Positions 8,440 to 17,608 of a stretch of DNA of 33,804 nucleotides are shown one piece after another; position 1 is the stretch's first letter, and each line of letters starts with the position of its first letter. A model generated the notes under the pieces. The model did no database searches, was not told the DNA's origin, and worked only from the letters and a program-made list of their open reading frames with translations. The stretch lies in NCBI GenBank assembly GCA_004402915.1, contig SORU01000016.1, positions 1 through 33,804 on the forward strand, read 5' to 3'. The stretch comes from Fidelibacterota bacterium MT.SAG.2 (lineage in GTDB: Bacteria; Fidelibacterota; SORT01). The translations under genes were made by a program, and so were the position numbers.

Positions 8440-10164
8440 ATGTTCCCTGAGAAGTCAAAAAGAAGATATTTAGAAGAGAGAGAGCAAGACCTTAACGATC
8501 TGTTCGAAGTAAGCAGCAGACTAAGCTCTCTGACGAACTACGAATCGATAATCGAGCAGGTGCTTCTTTCATTGATGGGTCGACTGATGATACAGAAATC
8601 CGCCTTCATGCTTATAGCGGGTGAGGTTGAGCTGCAGTTGATAAAAACTAAAGGACTGGATGACTCATTAGAGGGAATGACGGTGAAATACTCCGATCTG
8701 CCGGAAAGTTTCTCCCCGGTCAGTGACTTAAATGACTTTAATCCCTTAAAAGAATTTCTAATTGAAAATAATATTGAAGTGCTGTTCCCGCTTATAAGGA
8801 AGGGTAGTATTTTAGGAATATTAGGTTTTGGAAAGCGGCTTCTCGGCAAGAAGTATGAAAATGAGGAGATAAATTATGTCTCATCCCTGCTATCGCTTGC
8901 GGCATCATCAATTGAGAACGCGCTGATAGTAGCGGATGTAAAAAGAGCCAACAAGGGGCTGGACAGGAAAAATCAAGAGCTTCAAACTCTATTTGAACTC
9001 GGTAAGGAACTAAATTCTACGCTTGACTTGGATGTGATAGTCAAACAGTTCGGCTATGCGTTGATGGGGCAATTGATGGTTACCAAATTTCTGCTGTATC
9101 TGAAAACGGATAGTTCATTCGAGTTATTTCATAGTAAGGGATTTACACAAGAACATATTGAGATACTATCTCCGTATGTAGACCAAATAACCGGGTTAAG
9201 CGAACCACTGCTTGTCAGGAATAAGAAGAATGAACTGCAAAATGCTCTGCGGCAAGCTAATATCGCAGCCCTGATACCTCTGACGATACAGGGAGAAAAC
9301 CGTGGAACCCTCTGCATAGAGGAGAGGAAAGGAAACGAACCGTTTTCGACCGACGATCTTCAATTCCTTCATACTATGGGTGGTCAGGCGATAATTTCGA
9401 TAGAAAACGCTCGATTATTCAAGGAATCGCTTGAGCGCCAGAGACTTCAGGAAGAGTTGAATATTGCGAGAGAAATTCAGCAAGGGCTTCTTACCTCAGA
9501 TTTTAATATAGGTTCAGAATGGAAAGTGCATGGTAAAAATGTAGCAAGTTTAGAGGTGGGCGGAGATTACTTCGATGTGATAAAACTCGAAGATGGAAGG
9601 GTAGCATTGGTAATTGCGGACGTATCGGGAAAGGGCGCCGGAGCTTCTCTGTTGATGTCAAACGTGCAGGCGAGCCTAAGGGCTTTGATAAACATCGAAT
9701 CTGATCTCGGATTACTCGTAAGGCGGATAAATGAAATATTATACGAAAATACCACTGCTGATAAATTTGTTACGTTCTTTGTGGCGGTTCTCGATCCAAT
9801 TTCAAGGAAATTGACCTATTGCAATGCAGGACATAATCCACCATTACGTTTCAGCGAAACAGGAGAAGTTACTACGCTTGAAGAAGGTGGTCTGATCATA
9901 GGGATGATGCCGGGTGTTGAATATGAGACCGAAACCATAGAGATAGTTAAAGGCGATAAGATCGTCATGTATACGGACGGTATCACTGAAGCCGAAGACA
10001 AAGAGGAGGTCGAGTACGGTGAAAAGAGGTTGATAGACCACATCAAACGCAATCTTCAGCTATCTCCGGAGGAACTTTTAGGTTCTATTGTCGATGATGT
10101 AAACAACCATGCCGTTGATCTTTCTTCACAAGATGATGTAACTCTTCTTATCCTTGAGACCTGA
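8440..10164 (+). CDS. Soluble GAF-GAF-PP2C (RsbU/SpoIIE-type) serine phosphatase
   Basis: Second partner-switching phosphatase, 574 residues, with no membrane segment. Domain order: short N-terminal coiled region, GAF 1 (about 15-165), coiled linker, GAF 2 (about 180-325), linker LNIAREIQQGLL, PP2C domain (about 340-574). The two GAF domains look like copies: each opens with a similar pattern (DLFEVSSRLSSLTNYESII versus TLFELGKELNSTLDLDVIV), followed by LMGRLMIQK versus LMGQLMVTK. Phosphatase motifs are complete: GGDYFDVI, ADVSGKGAGASLLMS, CNAGHNPPLRF, MYTDGITEAEDKEE and QDDVTLLIL. It is close to but separately promoted from the first phosphatase operon, so it may feed a cytoplasmic signal into the same STAS protein or act on another one. 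Confidence 0.92.
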   Translation: MFPEKSKRRYLEEREQDLNDLFEVSSRLSSLTNYESIIEQVLLSLMGRLMIQKSAFMLIAGEVELQLIKTKGLDDSLEGMTVKYSDLPESFSPVSDLNDFNPLKEFLIENNIEVLFPLIRKGSILGILGFGKRLLGKKYENEEINYVSSLLSLAASSIENALIVADVKRANKGLDRKNQELQTLFELGKELNSTLDLDVIVKQFGYALMGQLMVTKFLLYLKTDSSFELFHSKGFTQEHIEILSPYVDQITGLSEPLLVRNKKNELQNALRQANIAALIPLTIQGENRGTLCIEERKGNEPFSTDDLQFLHTMGGQAIISIENARLFKESLERQRLQEELNIAREIQQGLLTSDFNIGSEWKVHGKNVASLEVGGDYFDVIKLEDGRVALVIADVSGKGAGASLLMSNVQASLRALINIESDLGLLVRRINEILYENTTADKFVTFFVAVLDPISRKLTYCNAGHNPPLRFSETGEVTTLEEGGLIIGMMPGVEYETETIEIVKGDKIVMYTDGITEAEDKEEVEYGEKRLIDHIKRNLQLSPEELLGSIVDDVNNHAVDLSSQDDVTLLILET

Positions 10165-10269
10165 CGCCGTTTTCACTTGTTTCTTTTGGGAACAAATCGC
10201 ACGCGTAATTGTATAAAACGAAGAACGATAATAGCCCTGAACATGAAGATAACTCGCATTAAAAAGGTC

Positions 10270-10300
10270 TTGACAATCTTTTATTGTCTTATTACCTTTG
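10270..10300 (+). promoter_or_regulatory. Bacteroidota-like promoter upstream of the PorV-like gene
   Basis: TTGACA (10270-10275), a 17-base spacer and TACCTTTG (10293-10300). The second box matches the TAnnTTTG -7 element known for the Bacteroidota primary sigma factor. It would give a leader of about 130 bases before the ATG at 10437. Nothing else was recognised in the 272-base gap from 10165 to 10436. Confidence 0.55.
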
Positions 10301-10436
10301 CGCTCTAACAAATAAATCATGAGGGCTTAATAAGTATATCGTTACAGTTTGATTTGGAAAGAATGACCCCGTGAACGCGTTAGAAAGAGTATATAAACAT
10401 CTGACATTAGCGATACGGAAATAATAGGAGATTTTG

Positions 10437-11522
10437 ATGTTTAAAACTGTGATAGTAGCTCTCTCGTTAGCTGCACTGATCTTTAACACTACCCCTCTTT
10501 ATTCTCAAAGTGAAGCAAGCGCGCCATTCCTGCTTATAGCTCCGGGGGCACGTGCCAGTGGTATGGGAGAAGCAAACGTTGCTATCGCAGATGATGCCGT
10601 CGGCGGATACTATAACCCGGCAGGAATCGCATGGACAGAAGGTAGAAAGATCTCTTTGATGCGGGCAAAATGGCTGCCAAATCTTGTAGATGACATAAGT
10701 TATAATTTTCTCGGATATAGTCAGTATATCGAGGGATTGGGTTCTATCGGTGGACATCTAATTTATTTGGACCTTGGAGAACAGATACAAACCGGTACAT
10801 CCGGACCGGAAGAAATCGGAAGATTTCAATCTTTTATGCTCGCGATTGCAGCAACATATGCCGCTGATTTTAGTGAAAACTCAACTGTAGGAATAAATGT
10901 AAAATTAGTTCACCAAGACCTTGCGCCGAGCAGCGCCGGAAGACAACCGGGATCAGGAAGAGCCACCTCATTTGCTTTTGATGTTGGGCTACTTACGCGA
11001 GATAAGTTTATCACAGGACTCGATTTAGGCATTGCCATAGCGAATATCGGTCCCAATGTTCAGTTCATTGACGCAAATCAAGCCGACCCGATGCCGATGA
11101 ATCTAAAAGTAGGTATGAGTTACCTGATTTTTGACGGTGAATTCAACTCATTTCGCTTTGCATACGATATGAATAAGCTTCTTGTGGCGTCATATCCGAA
11201 ACAAGGTGACAGGGACGCATATAAAGACCCATTTTACAAAGCATTTTTCACTTCCTGGACAGACGATTCGCCCAGTATGGAATGGCAAAAGATAATTCAT
11301 AATCTCGGTTTTGAATATTGGTATGCAGGTTTAGTTGCTCTTAGAGGAGGGGTTTTCAGGGATTTTTTCCTAAAGAATGAAGATAACAGCGTAGCGTTGA
11401 TGAAAACTCTCGGTATAGGAATTAGGTACAACACCCTAGGATTTGATTTCGGTTACGTAGACGGCCCGGAAGGTCATCCGTTGACCAACACAATGCGATT
11501 CAGCATTGATATGAACTTTTAA
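10437..11522 (+). CDS. PorV/PorQ-family outer-membrane beta-barrel protein
   Basis: Predicted outer-membrane protein linked to type IX secretion. A signal peptide covers about residues 1-23, ending near PLYSQ. The mature start has the family signature FLLIAPGARASGMGEA followed by VAIADDAVGGYYNPAGIA, typical of the PorV/PorQ (UPF0164-like) group. The rest alternates short amphipathic strands and ends in aromatic-terminated strands (RFSIDMNF), as outer-membrane barrels do. In the family PorV recognises the C-terminal sorting domain of cargo, and the next gene encodes a protein with just such a domain. The ATG at 10437 is preferred over the TTG immediately before it, because AGGAG (10426-10430) is better spaced. 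It could be PorQ or a paralogue rather than PorV itself. Confidence 0.82.
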   Translation: MFKTVIVALSLAALIFNTTPLYSQSEASAPFLLIAPGARASGMGEANVAIADDAVGGYYNPAGIAWTEGRKISLMRAKWLPNLVDDISYNFLGYSQYIEGLGSIGGHLIYLDLGEQIQTGTSGPEEIGRFQSFMLAIAATYAADFSENSTVGINVKLVHQDLAPSSAGRQPGSGRATSFAFDVGLLTRDKFITGLDLGIAIANIGPNVQFIDANQADPMPMNLKVGMSYLIFDGEFNSFRFAYDMNKLLVASYPKQGDRDAYKDPFYKAFFTSWTDDSPSMEWQKIIHNLGFEYWYAGLVALRGGVFRDFFLKNEDNSVALMKTLGIGIRYNTLGFDFGYVDGPEGHPLTNTMRFSIDMNF

Positions 11523-11594
11523 CATCATCGAACAGAAATTTCACGGGTGAAAAGCTAATGCATTATTTCACTTGGTGATCGGAAACACCTCCAA

Positions 11595-14500
11595 TTGAAT
11601 CTTCAGAAGAATACACTTTTACTTATTCTATGTTGTTGCATCTCAATTAAGTCTTACGGGCAGGTCGAACCTAATTTCAAACTTTCGAAACTGACTTCCA
11701 CATTTAAATTGGGCTCATTCAGAAGTAGCGTTCCTGATTCATTCAAGATCTTGGCAATACGCGTCGAGTTCAAAAAAGATGTGGATGAAGGCTCAACCGG
11801 GAACGGATTATTTGATCTCACCTTGCCTGCCTTAGGCAGTGATTTCCAATTTGACCCGCCGCCTCATAACAGTATTTATTTTCTGGCACACATCAAAGCG
11901 CTATCAAATTATTACAAGAAAGTATCCAACGGGAAGGTGATAATTGATTTAAAAGGCTCGACGCTGACTCCGTCAAGTCGTAACGGAGCGTATTCCCTTT
12001 CTGACTCGATGCGTTTTTATAGTCCAAATTTAGACGACGAGACGAACGACCGGCGACTCGCGCAACTTTTTTATCAATCGATAAAAGCAGCTTCGATAGA
12101 TATTGCTGATTTTAATACATTTGATCTGGTTACAATATTTCACGCGGGAGTAGGAAAGGATTTTGTCTTCCAACTCGATCTCTCTCCGTTCGATGTTCCC
12201 TCGGCATATCTTGATTCAGATTTTTTGTCGAAATATTTAACACCCACGGAATTTTCAGAGCTTCAGGCATTTGGAGTAGAGAAAGGAATTATTCTACCGG
12301 AAACTCAAAGTCAGGAAGGATTCGACATAGCCCTCAACGGAACCTTCGCGCTACTCTTCGGCAGCTTCCTCGGGATCCCCTCGCTTTGGGATACGGAGAC
12401 GGGAAATCCCGGTATAGGCAAGTGGGGCTTAATGGATCAGGGCTCAAATAATATGAGTGGTTCCATGCCGGCATATCCGAGCGCCTTCACACGAATAATC
12501 ATGGGTTGGGACAGGGCGGAGATTATCAGCTCAGGAACAGCTGTTCCCGTTGCAATGGCAGGGAGTGACAGCGGAACACATATCTATAGGATCCCTATAA
12601 ACTCCAAAGAATATTTTTTAGTGGAAAACAGAAGCAACAGATCAATCAAGAAAGCCGGCTTTGATTCGTTGATAGTCGGCAGGGATACAACATTCGTAAA
12701 ATTTGACAGCGAGAAGAGCGGGGTAATTGTTAATGCAGTTAATTACGACGCGGGTCTTCCCGGTTCCGGGTTGTTAATTTGGCATATTGATAACGAAGTA
12801 ATTGCGGCAAATCGGGCGAGCAACACTATAAACAACGATATTGATAACAGAGGCGTCGCTCTCGAAGAAGGTGACGGCTCGGAGGACATAGGACATGAAT
12901 TCGGTTTCTTACAGCCGGGCGGCGGCTCTGAAGTTGGCAGCCCTTGGGATCCTTTTTACGCGAAAAACCCCGCCTGGTACTTCCAAAATCCGAATTTCGT
13001 ACCGGAAAACCTCGATTCTGCAGTAGCATTCACGAGTAAAACTAATCCGGACAATAAGAGTAACTCCGGCGCTTTTACGGGTATTAATATTACAAACATT
13101 TCAAAAGCAGGCGATCTGATGACTTTCGATCTTTCTTCAGATTTGTTGGTAGATGGATTTCCGGTATTTTTTACAGATTTAGAAATGCCCGGCAGCAATT
13201 CTCCCGCAGTAGCCGATTTTAACAACGATGGGAATAAAGAGATTTTCATAGCTCTACCAAACGGTAGAATTCAGATTTGGACGATGAATGGTGACACGGT
13301 CCAGGAATATTCCCCATATCGTAATTTGTTTACCGATAGAGGGGACACCGTCGACGGGAGTATCGTAGTCACAGATCTTGGAGGAAATGATTCTCTCGAG
13401 CTGATAGTAGCTGGGATAAATGGCATAGTTCAAATGTTTGAAGTCAACATATTGGGGTTCCCCTTACCACCAAATTTAGCGACCCCTGTGTGGAGTGTTG
13501 ATATCGGAAGCGAAATCATTGCCACTCCCTTGGTCGCAGAAGGCGCTATATATGTAGGTGGAGTCGATGGAAGCATAACCAAGATCGATTACGGCGGCAA
13601 CGTCCTGTCTACATCTTCCGGGACATCGACTATCCGCAGTATGGCTTACTCAAATACATCCGGTTTGATACATTCGGATGAACATGTGGTAAGAGGCATT
13701 ATAAATCAAGATCAGGCATTTTATATTAGCGTAAATTTTGATGGTATTGTAAAAATAGATGAAGTTGACCCGTTACTGCTCGAAGTTTCAAGTTCAGGTT
13801 ATGAGCCATTGCAATTCAGATACGACACGGGAGATTCGATACTTTCTTCTCCCGCGTTGGCTGATATTGATGCAGACGGCGAATTGGAGCTTATCATCAC
13901 AGGCAACAATAAATTATGGGCTTTTAACGGTAATCTCTCTCTCGTTGCTAACTTTCCCGTGACGATAGATGGACAGAATCCTGTCGGTCAAATTCAGTCT
14001 TCTCCCGTAATTGGAGATGTCGACGGCGACGGACTTCCTGATATAGTTTTCGGCGCACCGAACGGATTGGTCTATGGTTATCATGGTGACGGTTCCCTTG
14101 TCGATGGCTTTCCTCTTTCGACGGGGGGGAGCATTCATTCCACTCTCGTAATTGATGATGTGATACCGGGTGGACCGATTGAGATCGTTGCCGCAAGTAA
14201 CGACGGCTATTTATATATGTGGTCGATGTTAGAGGATGCGGAGGCTGATCCACTTCTCCCCTGGCCTACATTCGCCGGCAGTAACGAGCGGATGAACTAC
14301 GCGCCTCCTTCAACATTCGATTCTCCCGCCGCGAATGAAAAACTTCTGGAACCGGGTAAGGTTTTTGCCTATCCGAATCCTGTAGATGGGAATGAGACAA
14401 GGATTCGATATTTTGTGAGTGAGGTAAGCAGTGTCGATATAATGATATTCGACATGGCGGGCGAGTATGTCGGCGCTCTTCAGGATGAACATATCATTCA

Positions 14501-14630
14501 AAATGAATACAATGAAACGGTTTGGGACGTGAGCAGGGTTTCGAGCGGAGTTTATTTGGCAAGGGTAACGGCAACAGGTGTTGACGGAAGTAGCTCCTCA
14601 ACCATCATCAAGATAGCGGTTGTTAAATGA
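11595..14630 (+). CDS. Secreted M6-peptidase-like protein (zinc motif lost) with FG-GAP repeats and type IX sorting domain
   Basis: 1011-residue secreted protein. A signal peptide (about 1-23, ending near SYGQ) supports the TTG start at 11595; no better start is in frame. Residues 45-520 resemble immune-inhibitor-A/M6 metallopeptidases, including LGIPSLWDTETG and GIGKWGLMDQGS, but the HExxH zinc motif is replaced: positions 253-257 read LLFGS, so both His and the catalytic Glu are missing. FG-GAP/VCBS-like repeats with calcium-loop patterns follow (DFNNDGNKE, DIDADGELE, DVDGDGLPD). The last 80 residues form a type IX sorting domain (AYPNPVDGNETRIRY, then SSGVYLARV, and a C-terminal lysine). 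It probably reaches the cell surface and acts as a binding or structural protein. It overlaps the next gene by four bases (ATGA). Confidence 0.82.
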   Translation: MNLQKNTLLLILCCCISIKSYGQVEPNFKLSKLTSTFKLGSFRSSVPDSFKILAIRVEFKKDVDEGSTGNGLFDLTLPALGSDFQFDPPPHNSIYFLAHIKALSNYYKKVSNGKVIIDLKGSTLTPSSRNGAYSLSDSMRFYSPNLDDETNDRRLAQLFYQSIKAASIDIADFNTFDLVTIFHAGVGKDFVFQLDLSPFDVPSAYLDSDFLSKYLTPTEFSELQAFGVEKGIILPETQSQEGFDIALNGTFALLFGSFLGIPSLWDTETGNPGIGKWGLMDQGSNNMSGSMPAYPSAFTRIIMGWDRAEIISSGTAVPVAMAGSDSGTHIYRIPINSKEYFLVENRSNRSIKKAGFDSLIVGRDTTFVKFDSEKSGVIVNAVNYDAGLPGSGLLIWHIDNEVIAANRASNTINNDIDNRGVALEEGDGSEDIGHEFGFLQPGGGSEVGSPWDPFYAKNPAWYFQNPNFVPENLDSAVAFTSKTNPDNKSNSGAFTGINITNISKAGDLMTFDLSSDLLVDGFPVFFTDLEMPGSNSPAVADFNNDGNKEIFIALPNGRIQIWTMNGDTVQEYSPYRNLFTDRGDTVDGSIVVTDLGGNDSLELIVAGINGIVQMFEVNILGFPLPPNLATPVWSVDIGSEIIATPLVAEGAIYVGGVDGSITKIDYGGNVLSTSSGTSTIRSMAYSNTSGLIHSDEHVVRGIINQDQAFYISVNFDGIVKIDEVDPLLLEVSSSGYEPLQFRYDTGDSILSSPALADIDADGELELIITGNNKLWAFNGNLSLVANFPVTIDGQNPVGQIQSSPVIGDVDGDGLPDIVFGAPNGLVYGYHGDGSLVDGFPLSTGGSIHSTLVIDDVIPGGPIEIVAASNDGYLYMWSMLEDAEADPLLPWPTFAGSNERMNYAPPSTFDSPAANEKLLEPGKVFAYPNPVDGNETRIRYFVSEVSSVDIMIFDMAGEYVGALQDEHIIQNEYNETVWDVSRVSSGVYLARVTATGVDGSSSSTIIKIAVVK

Positions 14631-17596
14631 CCGTTATCAGAAATCTTTCTCTTCATTTTATAATTCAGTTTATACTTTTAAGTTCGCTGAATGCCCAACC
14701 AAGATATAATCATCCTGAATTGCTGTGGAAGACGATAGAAACGGAGCATTTCACCGTTACCTATCATGAAGGGCTTGAAAATTCCGCGAAGAGAGTGGCG
14801 AAGATAGCCGAAGAAATTTATGGCCCGATAACCGGGCTCTACGAACATGAACCCGAAAATCCTGTCAGATTTATCGTTCAGGACACAGACGACATCTCGA
14901 ACGGCGCAGCCTATTTCTATGATAATAAGATCATCATCTGGGCATTGCCGATGGATTACGACATGCGGGGCACGCATAATTGGCTCAGAGACGTCGTAAC
15001 GCATGAGTTTACTCATATAGTCTCGATGCAGGCTGCAATGAAATTTAACAGGAAACTTCCTGCGTTCTATCTTCAGTGGTTCAGATATGAAAAAGAACAG
15101 CGCGATGATGTTGTCAGGGGATTTCCAAACGCAGTTGTTTCGTATCCCTATTCCGGTCTGACCACTCCGCTCTGGTTTGCGGAGGGAATAGCGCAGTATA
15201 ACAGTGAAAAGCTTCAATACGATCATTGGGATTCACATAGAGACATGATATTGAGGGAGCGAACGCTAAGTAATTCGCTTCTGAGTTTTGATGACATGGC
15301 TGTATTCGGGAAGACAGGCACAGGCAATGAAGGCGTTTATAATCAAGGTTACTCGTTCGTGAGCTATGTTGCGCGCACGTATGGAGAGAAATCATTGAGC
15401 GGCATTGCCAAGGCGCTCTCTTCCAGGAGACCTGTTACGATATCTAGCGCAATTAAAAAAGCGACCGGGGTCAGTGGTGATGAAGTTTACGAAAATTGGA
15501 AAGAAGAACTTGAAGAAACTTATCGCTCAAAAACACTTCTATTGTCGGCAAACTTGGTGAGAGGCAAACTGATAAACGCTGCGGGAACAGCGAATTTCTT
15601 TCCCTCCTGGTCAACGGACGGTGAGCAATTGGCTTTCATCTCCAATAAGGGGAATGATTATCTATCTCAGACCAATCTGTATCTATATTCAAAGAAATCG
15701 GGGAAGATAAAAAAAATTGCATCCGGTGTTCAATCGTCGCCGTCATGGTCTCCCGATGAGAAAAAGGTAGTTTACGGAAAGATCTCCAAGCCCGATAAGC
15801 ACGGTTCGACATATTTTGACCTGTATGAATACAACACAGAAACGAAAAAAAATGAGAGGCTCACTACCGGCGAGAGAGGCAGATATCCCGTCTACTCTCC
15901 TGACGGTAAATTCATCGCATTTGTAAGTACCCGCGACGGTGAAAGTATAATAATGCTGTATAATGTTGTCAGCAAAAATGTAAAAGAGCTAATACGATTT
16001 AAAGAGATACGGCAAGTTTATAAACTCGATTGGTCGCCAGACGGAACGGCACTGCTTTTTGAGACTTCTACCTATAACGGTCGGGATATCGCCGAAGTTA
16101 ACTCAGACGGCAGCGGTTTCAGGTTCATTTTAAAAACAGCTGCGGACGAACGGCATCCTGTTTATTCAAATGATAACAAAAATATTTACTTTTCCTCCGA
16201 TCGAACAGGAATATTCAATATATATTCTTATGTCAGGGAAACGGCGGAACTGAAGCAACTGACAAACGTGAGGGGCGGCGCATTCATGCCATCTGAATCC
16301 CCAGAGGGAACTATAGCGTATTCTGAGTACTCGATTAATGGTTATAAAATTATGCTATTGGAAGAGTTGGAGGAAGTCACGGCTGATAAAAGCGTCTACA
16401 ACTCCGGATATTTACGGGATCTTCCTACTATTGATTACGATCAGAACAACAGTCCGGAATACGAGGCGAAGTCGTACGAGACCACTCACTCTACGATCTT
16501 CTTCTTACCGAGAATGATGATCGACTACGGTACTCTCAAACTTGGAGGATATATCTTCTCGAATGAACTACTCAATAAGATAAGTATCCTCGGCGGCGGA
16601 GCGATCAACAGGCGTGGAGATTATGATCTATATCTGCGATTAGATTACAATCACTTAGCACCTAATCTGTTTATCGAGGCATATGGAATTTCTCAGAATG
16701 TCGAAGATTCGATTGAAATTGCTTTCAAGAAAACGCCGGTTGACATCAAATTTAATCTGCTTGAGGTCTCTCCCGGCATGACATTTTACAAGGGTGGACG
16801 GGATGACATAACTTTTCGATTCAGCTACAGTAGATATTCAGCGACACAGATAGGTTTTCTGGAATTGGACAATGATGCTGGTCCCGCGAAATTTTCATTG
16901 GGATACAACTATTTCATAGGCAGAAATCTGAGCGTGAATTGGAAGAGAGGCGATACTCAACGCCGCTCCAAAAGCTATATAGCGCGGGATACCGGAATGA
17001 AATGGAATCTATCGTACAATCAAAAGTGGGATAAATTTATCATTGACTTTGCCCGCAATACAGATTTCGGTGGATTAGAAGAAATTTATGAGCCGTACAA
17101 TTACTATCAGGTGGATCTTGAATTTGACAAATATTTTCGCCTTCCATTCAAAAGCGCACTTGCCTTGAATATAGACGGGGGTTATATTTCAAAAGACGTA
17201 GTGGATTTCCTTTATTATTTTGGCGGAGGTCTGTTGGGAATGAAGGGATACTCTTTTTATAGTATAGAAGGGGAACGAAAAGCAATAGGTAGTGCGTCGG
17301 TGAATATGCCTATTATAAAGAACGTTAACAAGACTTTGTTAAACCTTTACATTAGGGATGTTTATGGGGGTCTGTTCTTCCAGTATGGTAACGCTTGGTT
17401 AGGAGATGTTGAGTTAAATGATTTTAAGAGAACGATTGGATATTCTTTAAGAGTGGGAGCTTATTCTTTTTACGCTTTTCCTACGGCTTTTGAATTTCAA
17501 GGTGCTTATGGTTTGGATGAATTTGAAGATGTTAATGGTATCAGCCGCGGAAATGAATGGAAATATTATTTTACACTTCTGTTCGATTTTTTATAA
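14627..17596 (+). CDS. Metallopeptidase / PD40 beta-propeller / outer-membrane beta-barrel fusion
   Basis: 989-residue exported protein with three parts. A signal peptide covers about 1-23 (ending LNAQ). Residues 30-300 form a gluzincin-like zinc peptidase with HEFTH at 126-130 and the second-helix motif FAEG with Glu186, the usual third ligand, so catalysis looks intact. Residues about 325-610 carry repeated TolB/PD40 propeller units (FPSWSTDGEQLAFIS, SSPSWSPDEKKVVYG, YPVYSPDGKFIAFVS, YKLDWSPDGTALLFE). Residues about 640-989 look like an outer-membrane barrel of the surface-antigen (Omp85-like) type, with alternating strands, a Gly-rich GGGLLGMKGY segment and a C-terminal WKYYFTLLFDFL. The natural substrate is unknown. 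It is translationally coupled to the upstream pseudo-peptidase, and the four genes from the PorV-like to the DUF5683-like one look co-expressed. Confidence 0.82.
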   Translation: MTVIRNLSLHFIIQFILLSSLNAQPRYNHPELLWKTIETEHFTVTYHEGLENSAKRVAKIAEEIYGPITGLYEHEPENPVRFIVQDTDDISNGAAYFYDNKIIIWALPMDYDMRGTHNWLRDVVTHEFTHIVSMQAAMKFNRKLPAFYLQWFRYEKEQRDDVVRGFPNAVVSYPYSGLTTPLWFAEGIAQYNSEKLQYDHWDSHRDMILRERTLSNSLLSFDDMAVFGKTGTGNEGVYNQGYSFVSYVARTYGEKSLSGIAKALSSRRPVTISSAIKKATGVSGDEVYENWKEELEETYRSKTLLLSANLVRGKLINAAGTANFFPSWSTDGEQLAFISNKGNDYLSQTNLYLYSKKSGKIKKIASGVQSSPSWSPDEKKVVYGKISKPDKHGSTYFDLYEYNTETKKNERLTTGERGRYPVYSPDGKFIAFVSTRDGESIIMLYNVVSKNVKELIRFKEIRQVYKLDWSPDGTALLFETSTYNGRDIAEVNSDGSGFRFILKTAADERHPVYSNDNKNIYFSSDRTGIFNIYSYVRETAELKQLTNVRGGAFMPSESPEGTIAYSEYSINGYKIMLLEELEEVTADKSVYNSGYLRDLPTIDYDQNNSPEYEAKSYETTHSTIFFLPRMMIDYGTLKLGGYIFSNELLNKISILGGGAINRRGDYDLYLRLDYNHLAPNLFIEAYGISQNVEDSIEIAFKKTPVDIKFNLLEVSPGMTFYKGGRDDITFRFSYSRYSATQIGFLELDNDAGPAKFSLGYNYFIGRNLSVNWKRGDTQRRSKSYIARDTGMKWNLSYNQKWDKFIIDFARNTDFGGLEEIYEPYNYYQVDLEFDKYFRLPFKSALALNIDGGYISKDVVDFLYYFGGGLLGMKGYSFYSIEGERKAIGSASVNMPIIKNVNKTLLNLYIRDVYGGLFFQYGNAWLGDVELNDFKRTIGYSLRVGAYSFYAFPTAFEFQGAYGLDEFEDVNGISRGNEWKYYFTLLFDFL

Positions 17597-17608
17597 GTTT
17601 AAATTGGG

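Noticed and set aside
10165-10205. Possible terminator after the second phosphatase (TTGTTTC...GGAACAA)
   Set aside because: The stem has only about seven pairs including a wobble, and no T-run follows on the + strand.
11586-11596. ACACCTCC just before the TTG start at 11595 as a regulatory anti-Shine-Dalgarno element
   Set aside because: It resembles the reverse complement of a ribosome-binding site, but no partner Shine-Dalgarno nearby would form a clear switch, so it may be chance.
14678-15226. 182-codon open frame on the minus strand
   Set aside because: It lies wholly inside the well-supported peptidase fusion gene, shows no recognisable domain, and has no promoter or ribosome-binding site.
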